64,000 nucleotides of DNA from an uncultured Roseicyclus sp. (GCA_947489665.1 CANLEH010000003.1:273400-337399); one strand, 5' to 3'. Numbered from the stretch's first letter, positions 16,267-25,609 are shown. Notes: a model not told the origin generated them from the letters alone. Numbers and translations: made by a program.

Positions 16267-17202
16267 ATGTCTCAACCTGTTGAATTCGACGCGTTCCGCG
16301 CCCTCTCCGCCCGCCTCGGCCAAGACCCGCTTCGCGTGCAGGGGCCTGGCGGGAACACCTCTATCAAGGAAGGCGGGACCATGTGGATCAAGGCTTCAGG
16401 CACCGAGTTGGCTGATGCCGAAACAAAGGACATCTTTGTCGCCGTCGACCGCGAAGCGGCCAGGGCCGAGGCCCATGGCGCAGGGGATGGGACCTGCAAG
16501 GCGACTGTTTTGGACCCTTCCCAAACCCTTCGCCCATCTATTGAGACGACCTTTCACGCTGCGCTGGACTGGCCTGTCATTGCCCACACCCATTCCATTG
16601 CCACTCTTACTCACGGTGTCAGCACCAAGGGGCGCGTCGTTGCGGCTGACAAACTGGCGGATCTGCCTTTTGTTTCAGTGCCCTATGCAAAACCGGGCCT
16701 GCCTTTGACGCGTGAAATCCTGTCTCGGGTCACTGCTCAGACCCAGGTGATTATGCTGGAAAACCATGGGCTCATTATCTGCGGCTCAAGTGTTCAGGAG
16801 GTGCACGACCTGACGGAGACGGTGGAGGAACGCCTCGCCATGGCCCCACGCGGCGAGGTGGACCAATCTGATGCTACCTATAGTTGGATCGCCCGGGACG
16901 CCCGCGCATGCGCGCTGGCTCAGGCTGGCTCCTACTACCCTGACCACGTGGTCTTTCTTGGGCCTGCTCTGCCGGTGCGAGACAGCGATGCCAAGCCGCC
17001 CGTCATTCTGCACCCCGGCAAGGGCATTGCCTTGCGCGACGATGCGACTCCAAGCCAAAAGGCCATGTTGCGGTGCCTGTCTGACCTGCTGATCCGCCTG
17101 CCTGAAGACTGGGTGCCCGAAGCCATCGGCGCCGAGGCTGAGGCGGAGCTTCTGAATTGGGACGCCGAGAAATACCGGCAGGCTCTGGCGGCTCGGCAAT
17201 GA
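16267..17202 (+). CDS. Class II aldolase/adducin-family protein (large, RhaD/YuxG-like)
   Basis: A 311-residue class II aldolase resembling the N-terminal half of the bifunctional rhamnulose-1-phosphate aldolase/dehydrogenases, but without their C-terminal dehydrogenase domain. GPGGNTSIK is the substrate-loop motif (about residue 27). The catalytic Glu is present in RPSIETTFHAAL, and zinc ligands lie in HTHSIATLTHG and ENHGLIICG. It overlaps the FGGY kinase gene by 4 nt (ATGA). Kinase plus class II aldolase is the usual pair for phosphorylating a ketose at C1 and splitting it to dihydroxyacetone phosphate and an aldehyde. Confidence 0.85.
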   Translation: MSQPVEFDAFRALSARLGQDPLRVQGPGGNTSIKEGGTMWIKASGTELADAETKDIFVAVDREAARAEAHGAGDGTCKATVLDPSQTLRPSIETTFHAALDWPVIAHTHSIATLTHGVSTKGRVVAADKLADLPFVSVPYAKPGLPLTREILSRVTAQTQVIMLENHGLIICGSSVQEVHDLTETVEERLAMAPRGEVDQSDATYSWIARDARACALAQAGSYYPDHVVFLGPALPVRDSDAKPPVILHPGKGIALRDDATPSQKAMLRCLSDLLIRLPEDWVPEAIGAEAEAELLNWDAEKYRQALAARQ

Positions 17203-18461
17203 CCCTTTCGCTTGGCCTGGATTTGGGCACCTCGGGTTTGCGCTCTGCCGTGGTGGATGCGTCGGGAGCTGTCCTTGCGCAAGCGCGCGCAGCCTATCCC
17301 GGCGATGCATCCTCAGATGCGGAGGTCTGGTGGGCCGGTGCTTTGGACTGCCTCAGGTCTCAAATCGAGTGCCTACGCACCGCGGGATATGATCCGTCAG
17401 AGATCACGCGCATCGCGGTTGACGGCACCTCTGGCAGTGTCGTTCTGACCGATGCCAACCTGCGCCCAGTGACGCGGACGTTGATGTACAACGATGGCGG
17501 GTTCAGCGACGAGGCCGCCCTGATTGCAAAATTCGCGCCAGATCCGCACATCACTCGCGGTCCGGCATCTGCCTTATCCCGGGTTCTGCGGCTGCGATCC
17601 GAAGCCGCGAACGGGGTAGTCAAGCACCTCATGCATCAGGCGGATTTCATCGCAGCACGACTCAGCGGTGTCGGCGGCGTATCCGACCAAAACAATTCTC
17701 TGAAAACTGGGTTTGATCCCGAATCCGGCACTTGGCCCGATTGGTTTGCGCCCATGGGTCTGAATCGCTCGCTCCTGCCAAAAGTGCTGCCAGCAGGCAC
17801 TGCGTTTGCGGAGGTGCGTACCGACCTTGCCGATCAGCTTGGCCTGTCACCACACGCAACGGTGCACACTGGCACGACAGATAGCATTGCAGCCTTCCTT
17901 GCGGCCTCGCCGTTGGAGCGCGGAGCTGCCGTCACGTCGCTTGGCACTACGTTGGCCATCAAAATCCTTAGTGAAGAACGGTTCGATGCACCGGAGATTG
18001 GGCTCTATTCCCATAAGATCGGGGATTTCTGGCTCGTTGGGGGTGCGTCGAACACGGGCGGGGGTGTGCTTGCCCACTTCTTTTCGCCCGGCCAGATGAA
18101 GTCGCTGTCTGCCCGGATTGATCCATCCGTTCCAAGCGAGCTCGATTACTACCCGCTTCTGAACCCGGGTGAGCGTTTCCCGATCAACGATCCAAATTAT
18201 CCCCCTCGGATGGAGCCAAGACCGTCGGACGATGCCGCCTTTTTTGGTGGCTTGCTTGAAGGGATCGCGCGGATTGAGGCCCAATGCTACGCAGCGATCC
18301 AGGCGGGGGGAGGTCCAGTGCCAAAGACGATCTTCACGGCAGGTGGCGGTGCCCAAAATCCCGTATTCACGGCCATCCGATCGCGCGTTATCGGCGCGCC
18401 TATCGAAAGTGCGGCAACGACAGAAGCCGCAATCGGCGTCGCAAAGCTCGCTAACCTTTAG
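17199..18461 (+). CDS. FGGY-family carbohydrate kinase
   Basis: A 420-residue sugar kinase of the FGGY family (actin-like ATPase fold). The N-terminal phosphate motif is GLDLGTSGLRSAVVD. The substrate-site segment is AVDGTSGSVVLTD, the catalytic Asp lies in HTGTTDSIAAFL (about residue 230), and the adenosine motif is TAGGGAQNPVF. It is shorter than xylulokinase or glycerol kinase (about 490-500). The start overlaps the aldolase stop. Its substrate is probably the ketose cleaved by that aldolase. It is the last gene of the rightward operon, followed by tRNA-Lys on the other strand. Confidence 0.88.
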   Translation: MTLSLGLDLGTSGLRSAVVDASGAVLAQARAAYPGDASSDAEVWWAGALDCLRSQIECLRTAGYDPSEITRIAVDGTSGSVVLTDANLRPVTRTLMYNDGGFSDEAALIAKFAPDPHITRGPASALSRVLRLRSEAANGVVKHLMHQADFIAARLSGVGGVSDQNNSLKTGFDPESGTWPDWFAPMGLNRSLLPKVLPAGTAFAEVRTDLADQLGLSPHATVHTGTTDSIAAFLAASPLERGAAVTSLGTTLAIKILSEERFDAPEIGLYSHKIGDFWLVGGASNTGGGVLAHFFSPGQMKSLSARIDPSVPSELDYYPLLNPGERFPINDPNYPPRMEPRPSDDAAFFGGLLEGIARIEAQCYAAIQAGGGPVPKTIFTAGGGAQNPVFTAIRSRVIGAPIESAATTEAAIGVAKLANL

Positions 18462-18482
18462 TCGCGCAATCCAGTAGAAAAA

Positions 18483-18558
18483 TGGTGAGCCCGACAGGAT
18501 TCGAACCTGTGACCAATTGATTAAAAGTCAACTGCTCTACCAACTGAGCTACGGGCCC
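18483..18558 (-). tRNA. tRNA-Lys (anticodon TTT)
   Basis: The minus strand folds as a 76-nt tRNA. It has the acceptor GGGCCCG/CGGGCTC, a D arm GCTCAGTTGGTAGAGC, and the anticodon loop CTTTTAA (anticodon TTT, Lys). The T arm is CAGGTTCGAATCCTG and CCA is encoded. Confidence 0.96.
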
Positions 18559-18654
18559 ACTCAGGGGCGCGTACCTAAGAGGAGGCCCGCGCGTCGTCAA
18601 GCGAAAATCCGGTAGCCCCTTTGAACTTACGTGACGCAGGCGTATATGCGCGGA

Positions 18655-19494
18655 ATGTCCAACGCAGACTCATATCCCGGCCTTCCTTTTCTCAAGATGC
18701 ATGGCCTCGGCAATGACTTCGTTGTTGTTGATGCCCGGGGCGAATCCCGGACGATTACGTCCGCTTTGGCGCAGGCGCTCGGCGACAGGCATCGTGGAGT
18801 TGGGTTTGATCAGTTGGCCGTTATTGAAACCGGTACCGACGCTGACCTGGAGCTTGCATTCTGGAATGCGGACGGCTCGACCTCCGCGGCTTGCGGGAAC
18901 GCAACCCGCTGCATTGCGCGGCGCGAGATGGAGCTGACCGGCAATCATCGCATCACCTTGCGGACTGAGCGCGGTGTTCTGGAGGCCGTGGATGAAGGCA
19001 ATGGCCTGACCTCCGTGAACATGGGCCAGCCCGTGATGGCTTGGCAGGGCATTCCGCTGAAAGGCGCATGTGACACGCTGCATTTGCCCATTGATGGCGC
19101 GCCTGTTGCGACTGGCATGGGCAACCCGCACTGCACGTTCTTTGTGGACGACGCTGACGCGGTTGATCTTGAAACTTTGGGTGCGAAATTCGAACATCAT
19201 CCGCTGTTTCCGGAACGAACCAATGTGCAATTTGCGCATGTGGTTGGCCCCGATCACCTCAGAATGCGGGTGTGGGAACGGGGTGTTGGTGTGACGCTTG
19301 CCTCTGGCTCGTCCTCATGTGCGGTTGCGGTGGCAGCGGCGCGACGGGGGCTGACCGGGCGCAAGGTGCGCCTGACCCTCGATGGCGGCGAAATCGCGAT
19401 TGATTGGCGCGACGATGGGGTCTGGATGACTGGCCCCACGGCACATGTCTTTTCGGGCGAGCTTACGCCTGCGTTCCTGGACAGCCTTGAATGA
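18655..19494 (+). CDS. dapF: Diaminopimelate epimerase
   Basis: A 279-residue DapF, which interconverts LL- and meso-diaminopimelate for lysine and peptidoglycan. The conserved N-terminus (FLKMHGLGNDFVVVDA) and first catalytic cysteine (SAACGNATRC, about residue 77) are present, as is MGNPHCTFFVDD. The second catalytic region reads ERGVGVTLASGSSSCAVAVA where most DapF proteins have an ACGTGACA-like motif. Serine stands at the position of the second catalytic cysteine. Later starts fit better than the upstream in-frame GTG-type starts; ATG 18655 was taken. It overlaps mtaB by 4 nt. Confidence 0.93.
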   Translation: MSNADSYPGLPFLKMHGLGNDFVVVDARGESRTITSALAQALGDRHRGVGFDQLAVIETGTDADLELAFWNADGSTSAACGNATRCIARREMELTGNHRITLRTERGVLEAVDEGNGLTSVNMGQPVMAWQGIPLKGACDTLHLPIDGAPVATGMGNPHCTFFVDDADAVDLETLGAKFEHHPLFPERTNVQFAHVVGPDHLRMRVWERGVGVTLASGSSSCAVAVAAARRGLTGRKVRLTLDGGEIAIDWRDDGVWMTGPTAHVFSGELTPAFLDSLE

Positions 19495-20753
19495 GCAATC
19501 CGCCCGTGTTCCACACGCTCGGTTGCCGGCTCAACGCATATGAAACCGAAGCGATGCGTGAGATGACGCAGGCCGCTGGAGTGGCGGATGCGGTGATCGT
19601 GAATACCTGCGCGGTGACGTCTGAAGCAGTGCGCAAGGCGCGGCAGGAAATTCGCAAGCTGCGCCGCGAGAACCCCAAGGCGCGATTGATCGTGACCGGC
19701 TGCGCGGCCCAGACCGAACCGCAGACTTTCGAAGCGATGGATGAGGTCGACCTTGTCTTGGGCAATACCGAAAAGATGCAGCCTGAGACCTGGGCCAATC
19801 TGCCCACTGATTTCATCGGTGAAACCGAAAAGGTCAGGGTCGATGACATCATGTCGGTGGAAGAAACGGCAGGTCACCTGATCGACGGATTTGGACGGCA
19901 TCGGGCTTATGTCCAAGTCCAAAACGGCTGCGATCATCGCTGCACGTTTTGCATCATCCCCTATGGCCGCGGAAACAGCCGCTCGGTCCCAGCCGGTGTT
20001 GTGGTCGAGCAGATCAAGCGGCTGGTGGATCGCGGGTTTAACGAAGTCGTGTTGACCGGGGTCGATCTGACGTCTTGGGGTGCTGACTTGCCGGGGGAAC
20101 CTAAGCTTGGTGATCTGGTCATGCGCATCCTCAAGCTGGTGCCGGACCTGCCGCGGATGAGGATCAGCTCCATCGACTCGATTGAGGTGGATGAAAACTT
20201 GATGCAGGCCATAGCGACGGAGCCGCGCTTGATGCCGCATCTTCACCTGTCGCTACAACACGGTGATGACCTGATCCTGAAACGAATGAAACGCCGCCAC
20301 CTGCGCGACGATGCAATTGCCTTTTGTGAGGAGGCCAAACGCCTGCGCCCTGACATGACCTTTGGTGCGGACATCATCGCGGGCTTCCCGACAGAGACTG
20401 AGTCGCATTTCGAGAACTCGCTGAAACTGGTCGAAGATTGCGACCTGACTTGGCTTCACGTATTTCCCTATAGCCCTCGCCCGGGCACGCCTGCTGCCCG
20501 TATGCCGCAGGTCAGCGGCAAGGCTATCAAAGAGCGTGCGGGCCAATTGAGGCGCAAGGGGGAAGATCGCGTGAAGTCTCACCTGTCCAAACAGATAGGG
20601 CAGAAACACAACATACTTGTCGAAAAGCCCCGCTTGGGGCGCACAGAACAATTCGCCGAGGTTGTGTTCGACCATGATCAGCCCGAGGGACAGATTGTCC
20701 AAGCCCAGATCGCTGGCGCAACGGAACGCCAACTTGTGGCGTCTCACCAGTAG
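19491..20753 (+). CDS. mtaB: tRNA (t6A37) methylthiotransferase MtaB
   Basis: A 420-residue radical-SAM methylthiotransferase that makes ms2t6A at position 37 of ANN-decoding tRNAs. The N-terminal UPF0004 domain has three cluster cysteines (TLGCRLNAYE, NTCAVTS, TGCAAQTE). The radical-SAM motif is CDHRCTFC (about residue 144), and a C-terminal TRAM-like region follows. The length is typical for MtaB. It is translationally coupled to dapF through an ATGA overlap. Confidence 0.93.
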   Translation: MSNPPVFHTLGCRLNAYETEAMREMTQAAGVADAVIVNTCAVTSEAVRKARQEIRKLRRENPKARLIVTGCAAQTEPQTFEAMDEVDLVLGNTEKMQPETWANLPTDFIGETEKVRVDDIMSVEETAGHLIDGFGRHRAYVQVQNGCDHRCTFCIIPYGRGNSRSVPAGVVVEQIKRLVDRGFNEVVLTGVDLTSWGADLPGEPKLGDLVMRILKLVPDLPRMRISSIDSIEVDENLMQAIATEPRLMPHLHLSLQHGDDLILKRMKRRHLRDDAIAFCEEAKRLRPDMTFGADIIAGFPTETESHFENSLKLVEDCDLTWLHVFPYSPRPGTPAARMPQVSGKAIKERAGQLRRKGEDRVKSHLSKQIGQKHNILVEKPRLGRTEQFAEVVFDHDQPEGQIVQAQIAGATERQLVASHQ

Positions 20754-20777
20754 CGACCGCAAGTACTAAGGAAGGCC

Positions 20778-21431
20778 ATGCATCCTAATCCAGCATTCCG
20801 AGGGGAACCGAAATTCATGAACCTTGCCATGTGCCGCAAGCGCGGCTTTGGCATGTTGAGCATGAACGCCGACCCGGCCCCTTTGATCAGCCACGTGCCA
20901 TTCTTTCTGGATGACAGTGGTGAAATGGCGGAATTGCACCTTGTGCGGTCCAATCCAATCGCGCGCGCTGTTCAGACGCCAACCCCGGCGGTGATCGCCG
21001 TGTTGGGGCCCGATGGCTACGTCTCGCCAGACTGGTATGAGACGTCAGATCAAGTGCCAACATGGAACTATGTCGCCGTTCACTTGCGCGGGACGATCGA
21101 GCCCATGGACGGCGGCTTGATGCGTGAACATCTTGATCGGCTTTCGGCCCATTTCGAGGGGCGGCTTTCGCCCAAGCCTGCATGGACAACCGACAAGATG
21201 TCTAAAGACGCATTGGAACGGATGATGCGCCAGATCCTGCCGTTCAAATTCAATGTGCAGGACGTCGAAGGCACCTGGAAGCTGAACCAGAACAAAAGCG
21301 ATGAGGCCCGCCAGGGCGCTGCCGAACAGATCAAGCAAAGCCCCATCGGTCACGAGCTTGAGACATTGGGCGCGTTGATGACCGGTGGCGTCCCGTCGAT
21401 AGACAAGGGCAGTTCGCTTACCTACATCTAG
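20778..21431 (+). CDS. PaiB-family FMN-binding protein / negative regulator
   Basis: A 217-residue protein of the PaiB family, with a split-barrel FMN-binding fold. Family motifs are visible: LISHVPFFLDD near the N-terminus, HLVRSNPIARAV in the middle, YVSPDWYETSDQVPTWNYV, and a C-terminal KLNQNKSDEARQGA. In Bacillus PaiB represses sporulation and protease genes; in proteobacteria the role is unclear. It is 24 nt after mtaB and begins a run of small detoxification-type genes. Confidence 0.88.
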   Translation: MHPNPAFRGEPKFMNLAMCRKRGFGMLSMNADPAPLISHVPFFLDDSGEMAELHLVRSNPIARAVQTPTPAVIAVLGPDGYVSPDWYETSDQVPTWNYVAVHLRGTIEPMDGGLMREHLDRLSAHFEGRLSPKPAWTTDKMSKDALERMMRQILPFKFNVQDVEGTWKLNQNKSDEARQGAAEQIKQSPIGHELETLGALMTGGVPSIDKGSSLTYI

Positions 21432-21461
21432 GGGAACCAGTCCCGAGGAGGAGCGGTTCTT

Positions 21462-21743
21462 ATGGCACTACAACTGACACCATTTGCGGCGATCGCTTTG
21501 CGTTATGGCGCGGTGGCGACCGCCGGATTTGTCGCCGCACGCCTTATTCCGCGCGGACGCTTTCCCAACGTGGTCGAGGCGCAGATGGACAGGGCGCCAA
21601 AAGGGCTTCGCCTGCGTCGGGCCCATGGGCAAATCAGCGGATCGGCGCGCATCACGCGCCACACCCGGTTGTGGCGTTTTGGCCCGAGATTTCGAATTGA
21701 TGGAACGGCGCTCGCGCGTCTCAAGATAAGGCGGCTGACATGA
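21462..21743 (+). CDS. Small basic hypothetical protein
   Basis: A 93-residue protein that I do not recognise. The first 30 residues contain a weakly hydrophobic segment (FAAIALRYGAVATAGFVAARL) that could be a membrane anchor. The rest is very arginine-rich and basic. A good Shine-Dalgarno sequence (GAGGAG) precedes the ATG. Its stop overlaps the GST gene start by 4 nt, so it is almost certainly translated as part of the PaiB-GST-GNAT operon. Confidence 0.7.
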   Translation: MALQLTPFAAIALRYGAVATAGFVAARLIPRGRFPNVVEAQMDRAPKGLRLRRAHGQISGSARITRHTRLWRFGPRFRIDGTALARLKIRRLT

Positions 21744-22342
21744 TGGAACTGCTCGGATCGGGGGCGTCCCCGTTTGTGCGCAAAGCGCGGATCTTGGTGG
21801 TTGAAGCCGGGATCACAGACATTCCGTACGTCGAAGTCACCGCCTCGCCCATGGGGGGCGAAGACAAGATCAACGCGGCCAACCCGTTGGGCAAAATTCC
21901 GGCGCTGACGCGCGACAGTGGGCCGACGATCTACGATAGCAACGTGATCTGCAGATTTCTGGACGATCACGCGATGGCAGGCCTCTACCCTGAGGCGCGC
22001 TTGTGGGAAGTGCTGACGCTGGAAGCCACAGGTGACGGCGTCATGGAAGCGGCTGTAGGCATGATCTACGAACAGCGTTTCCGCCCAAAGACGAAGATCT
22101 GGACCCCGTGGTTCGAAGCCCAGTGGACCAAGATCAACCGCGCACTCGACACCATCGAACGCCAATGGATGAGCCATCTGCATGGCCCGGTGGATATGGG
22201 GCAGGTCAGTGTGGCGTGTGCGCTTGGCTATCTCGATTTCCGCTTTCCGGACGACGATTGGCGCGCCGGGCGGGAGGCGCTGGCGGCGTGGTACGCCAAG
22301 TTTGCCGAACGCCCGTCCATGGTGGCCACAGCGCCCGCATGA
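21740..22342 (+). CDS. Glutathione S-transferase family protein
   Basis: A 200-residue cytosolic GST. The N-terminal thioredoxin-fold domain starts MELLGSGASPFVRKARILV, with the Ser of GASPFVRK in the active-site position, followed by GKIPAL and the glutathione-binding YDSNVICRFLD. A helical C-terminal domain follows. It overlaps the small basic gene before it and the GNAT gene after it by 4 nt each. It is probably a detoxification enzyme of unknown substrate. Confidence 0.88.
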   Translation: MMELLGSGASPFVRKARILVVEAGITDIPYVEVTASPMGGEDKINAANPLGKIPALTRDSGPTIYDSNVICRFLDDHAMAGLYPEARLWEVLTLEATGDGVMEAAVGMIYEQRFRPKTKIWTPWFEAQWTKINRALDTIERQWMSHLHGPVDMGQVSVACALGYLDFRFPDDDWRAGREALAAWYAKFAERPSMVATAPA

Positions 22343-22764
22343 GAATTACGCTTGCGACGACCGAGGCCGAGCGGCAGGCCTGTTTTGACGTGCGTGATGC
22401 CGTATTCACGGTCGAGCAGGGAATCACGGACCCGCCAGACATTGATGAGTTTGACGCCGACGCGCTTCACTACCTGGCGCAGGACGATACCGGTTTGGCG
22501 GGAGCGGCGCGCATTGTCGCCAAGGGCGATACGGCAAAGATTGGGCGCGTTGCTGTCTTGAAGGCCCGTCGCGGGACCGGCCTTGGCGCGCAGATCATGC
22601 GTACGCTTCTGGACGACGCAAGGACACGTGGGTTCAAATTTGCGGCGCTCGAAAGCCAGGTCCATGCCATCGCCTTTTATGAACGGCTGGGGTTTGCCGC
22701 AGAGGGGCCGGATTATGATGATGGATCCGGCATCATGCATCGTATGATGCGGGCCAAACTCTAG
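22339..22764 (+). CDS. GNAT-family N-acetyltransferase (ElaA-like)
   Basis: A 141-residue acyl-CoA-dependent acetyltransferase. The N-terminus (FDVRDAVFTVEQG) resembles the ElaA subgroup. The acetyl-CoA site is RVAVLKARRGTGLGAQIM (about residues 74-91), and AIAFYERLGF is the usual beta6-alpha4 motif. The start codon overlaps the GST stop (ATGA), so the three genes are co-translated. The substrate is unknown. Confidence 0.85.
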   Translation: MRITLATTEAERQACFDVRDAVFTVEQGITDPPDIDEFDADALHYLAQDDTGLAGAARIVAKGDTAKIGRVAVLKARRGTGLGAQIMRTLLDDARTRGFKFAALESQVHAIAFYERLGFAAEGPDYDDGSGIMHRMMRAKL

Positions 22765-22861
22765 AATTCCGATGTTGGCGGGAGCCTGACAGGAGGCTCT
22801 CAAAGGTCTGTGGTGATTGCGCCGTGTTCGTCGTATGTTCCCGCAAAAGGGGAGGCACGCG

Positions 22862-23410
22862 ATGCCAACGGGACCGAAGCTAAACCGAAGCCTGCGGGCC
22901 TTTATTGAACGCCAAAGGCTCTTCTTCGTGGCCACAGCGGCGCCAGAAGGGCGGGTGAACCTGTCGCCCAAGGGCGCAGACAGCCTGCGGATCATAAGCG
23001 ATACGCATATCCGGTGGCTCAATCTGTCTGGCAGCGGCAATGAAACGGCAGGGCATCTTCGGAAAGCTGATCGCATGACCTTGATGTTCTGCGCGTTTGA
23101 GGGCGACGCGCTGATCCTGCGGGTCTATGGCACGGCAAGCACCTTGCACCCGCGCGATGTCGGTTGGTCCGAGGCTGCCGCAGAATTTCCCGAGATGGCT
23201 GGCACGCGGCAGATCTTCGATATGCGCATAGATCTTGTACAGACATCCTGTGGTACTGGCGTCCCACTTATGCCGTTCGAGGCGGACCGCGTGCACACGG
23301 AACTCCTGCCGTTTTACGCTGAAATGGGCGAGGATGGCGTTCAGGACTATTGGCAGCGCAAGAATACTGAAACCATTGACGGGTATCCGACAGGTCTGTT
23401 CGAGGAATAG
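22862..23410 (+). CDS. Pyridoxamine 5-phosphate oxidase-family protein
   Basis: A 182-residue FMN split-barrel protein. The segment FFVATAAPEGRVNLSPKG near residue 25 is characteristic of PNPOx-like proteins, and VQTSCGTGVPLMPFE is a conserved late motif. It is shorter than true PdxH and lacks its C-terminal substrate motif. It is probably a general flavin or heme-binding reductase, not a vitamin B6 enzyme. AAAGGGGAGG precedes the ATG at 22862. Confidence 0.8.
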   Translation: MPTGPKLNRSLRAFIERQRLFFVATAAPEGRVNLSPKGADSLRIISDTHIRWLNLSGSGNETAGHLRKADRMTLMFCAFEGDALILRVYGTASTLHPRDVGWSEAAAEFPEMAGTRQIFDMRIDLVQTSCGTGVPLMPFEADRVHTELLPFYAEMGEDGVQDYWQRKNTETIDGYPTGLFEE

Positions 23411-23643
23411 GGTCGATTCAACCTGTAGCCGCGTGCATGCGCAGCAAAGTCGCCCGGAAATGGAAGCCACCGGAAAGAATGCGACATTTCAGCCCCCATG
23501 CGCGCGTTTGTCCGCTGGACGCCTATAACGTCAGACAGTAACAGCAGCGCAAGCTGGGTGACGGATAGATTCCGTGGCCCTCTTTGCAGTTTCCCATGGG
23601 GCGCCGGAGACGTCCGACCCCGATAGAGAGAACAGGAGAGCTC

Positions 23644-24219
23644 GTGTCACACGCAGAGGATCCTTCCGGCGAGCGCCGGGACTTTCTGTACTACGCAACC
23701 GCCGGCACCGGCGTTGTCGTGGCAGGCGCGGCCGCTTGGCCGCTTGTGAATTCCATGAACCCGTCCGCCGACACCCGCGCGGCCAGCCAGATGCGCGTTG
23801 ACGTATCGGGCGTGGCCGAAGGTTCGCAGTTGACGGTTTTGTTCCTGGGTAAACCCATCTTCATTCGTCGTCGCACCGCGGAAGAGATTGAATCGGCCCG
23901 CGCCGTGGAAGTGTCTGAGCTTCCCGACCCTGAATCGCGCAACGCCAACGACGAAGCGGCCGACGCAGCCGACGCCAACCGCACGCTGGCCCCGTTTGAG
24001 GGCGACGATACCGGCGAATGGCTCGTGATGCAGGGTGTGTGCACGCACCTGGGTTGCGTTCCGCTTGGTGACGGCGCTGGCGATTTCGGCGGCTGGTTCT
24101 GCCCGTGCCACGGGTCGCACTATGACGCTGCCGGCCGTATTCGTCGCGGGCCTGCGCCCCGGAACCTGCCCATCCCGGCGGCAGAGTTCATCGACGAAAC
24201 AACCATTTTGCTCGGTTAA
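23644..24219 (+). CDS. petA: Ubiquinol-cytochrome c reductase iron-sulfur subunit (Rieske)
   Basis: A 191-residue Rieske protein of the cytochrome bc1 complex. A Tat-type N-terminus ([20 protein letters not shown]) anchors it. The [2Fe-2S] ligands lie in CTHLGCVP and CPCHGSHYD (residues about 129-155). I chose GTG 23644, preceded by AGGAGA, because the protein then begins [14 protein letters not shown], matching Rhodobacter Rieske proteins. It is the first gene of petABC. Confidence 0.96.
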   Translation: MSHAEDPSGERRDFLYYATAGTGVVVAGAAAWPLVNSMNPSADTRAASQMRVDVSGVAEGSQLTVLFLGKPIFIRRRTAEEIESARAVEVSELPDPESRNANDEAADAADANRTLAPFEGDDTGEWLVMQGVCTHLGCVPLGDGAGDFGGWFCPCHGSHYDAAGRIRRGPAPRNLPIPAAEFIDETTILLG

Positions 24220-24233
24220 GGGAGGAACGACAC

Positions 24234-25592
24234 ATGGGTGGTATTCCCCACGACCATTACGAACCGAATTCGCGCGGCGAAAAGTGGCTTCACCGCCGCC
24301 TGCCGATCGTCGGTTTGATGTACGACACCTTGATGATCCCCACGCCCAAGAACCTCAATTGGATGTGGATCTGGGGTATTGTTCTTGTTTTCACGCTGGT
24401 GATGCAGATCATCACCGGCATCTTGCTGGTGATGCATTACACGCCGCATGTCGATCTGGCCTTCGCCTCTGTCGAGCACATCATGCGCAACGTGAACGGA
24501 GGGTGGGCGATCCGCTACATCCACCAGAACGGCGCATCGTTGTTCTTCATTGCCGTTTACTTGCACATCTTCCGCGGCCTCTACTACGGCTCGTACAAGG
24601 CGCCGCGTGAGGTCACGTGGATCATCGGAATGCTGATCTACGTCCTGATGATGGGCACCGCGTTCATGGGCTACGTTCTGCCCTGGGGTCAGATGTCCTT
24701 CTGGGGCGCGACCGTGATCACCGGCCTCTTCGGCGCCATTCCGTTCATCGGTGAAGGCATCCAGACCTGGCTTCTGGGCGGACCCGCCGTGGACAATGCC
24801 ACGCTGAACCGCTTCCTGTCGCTGCACTATCTGCTGCCCTTCCTGATCCTGGGCCTTGTGATCGTGCACGTCTGGGCCTTCCACACGACCGGCAACAATA
24901 ACCCCACGGGTGTTGAAGTGCGCCGCACGTCGAAGGCCGAGGCGGAAAAAGACACGCTGCCGTTCTGGCCCTATTTCGTGATCAAGGACCTTTTCGCGCT
25001 TGCCGTGATCCTCGTCGCCTTCTTCGCGGTCGTGGGCTTCATGCCGAACTACCTCGGCCACCCCGACAACTATATCGAGGCGAACCCGCTGGCGACGCCA
25101 GCGCACATCGTGCCCGAATGGTACTTCCTGCCGTTCTACGCGATCCTGCGCGCCTTCGATAACGAGGTTTGGGTTGTGATCGCCGCCAACTTCCTCACCG
25201 GTGGCATCGTTGATGCCGCGTTCTTCGGCGTGGTGGCGATGTTCGGCGCGATCGTGGTGATGGCGCTGGCCCCATGGCTCGACACGTCGTCGGTCCGCTC
25301 GGGCCGCTATCGCCCGATGTTCAAGGCGTGGTTTTGGGTCTTCATCGTGAACTTCTTCGTTCTGATGTGGGTCGGTGCCCGTCCGGCGGAAGGGATCTAT
25401 CCCTACATCGCACTGATCGGTTCGACCTACTGGTTCGCCTACTTCCTGGTGATCCTGCCGCTTCTGGGCGTGATCGAGAAGCCGCTGCCGCAGCCCTCGA
25501 CCATCGAAGAGGACTTCAACGAACATGTCGGTGGCGGGTCTTCGGGCACCCCCGGCTCCGGTACGGCCGCAGCGCCGACCCCGGCAGAGTGA
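24234..25592 (+). CDS. petB: Cytochrome b of the bc1 complex
   Basis: A 452-residue, eight-helix cytochrome b that holds hemes bL and bH and the Qo/Qi sites. Heme-ligand histidines are seen in the second and fourth helices ([38 protein letters not shown]). The Qo-site PEWY motif is present ([13 protein letters not shown], about residue 294). A long C-terminal tail, rich in Gly, Pro and Ser, is typical of Rhodobacterales. It is 14 nt after petA and 17 nt before petC. Confidence 0.97.
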   Translation: MGGIPHDHYEPNSRGEKWLHRRLPIVGLMYDTLMIPTPKNLNWMWIWGIVLVFTLVMQIITGILLVMHYTPHVDLAFASVEHIMRNVNGGWAIRYIHQNGASLFFIAVYLHIFRGLYYGSYKAPREVTWIIGMLIYVLMMGTAFMGYVLPWGQMSFWGATVITGLFGAIPFIGEGIQTWLLGGPAVDNATLNRFLSLHYLLPFLILGLVIVHVWAFHTTGNNNPTGVEVRRTSKAEAEKDTLPFWPYFVIKDLFALAVILVAFFAVVGFMPNYLGHPDNYIEANPLATPAHIVPEWYFLPFYAILRAFDNEVWVVIAANFLTGGIVDAAFFGVVAMFGAIVVMALAPWLDTSSVRSGRYRPMFKAWFWVFIVNFFVLMWVGARPAEGIYPYIALIGSTYWFAYFLVILPLLGVIEKPLPQPSTIEEDFNEHVGGGSSGTPGSGTAAAPTPAE

Positions 25593-25609
25593 GAGAGAGG
25601 AAACTGACG

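Noticed and set aside
7409..18461. Assigning the sugar locus to erythritol, apionate or tetronate catabolism
   Set aside because: Each known pathway needs a dehydrogenase, isomerase or two-domain kinase that is missing here. Family membership alone does not name the substrate.
24216..25526. A 436-codon minus-strand open frame across petB
   Set aside because: Antisense to highly conserved cytochrome b. The product is rich in His, Asp, Glu and Arg and matches no family.
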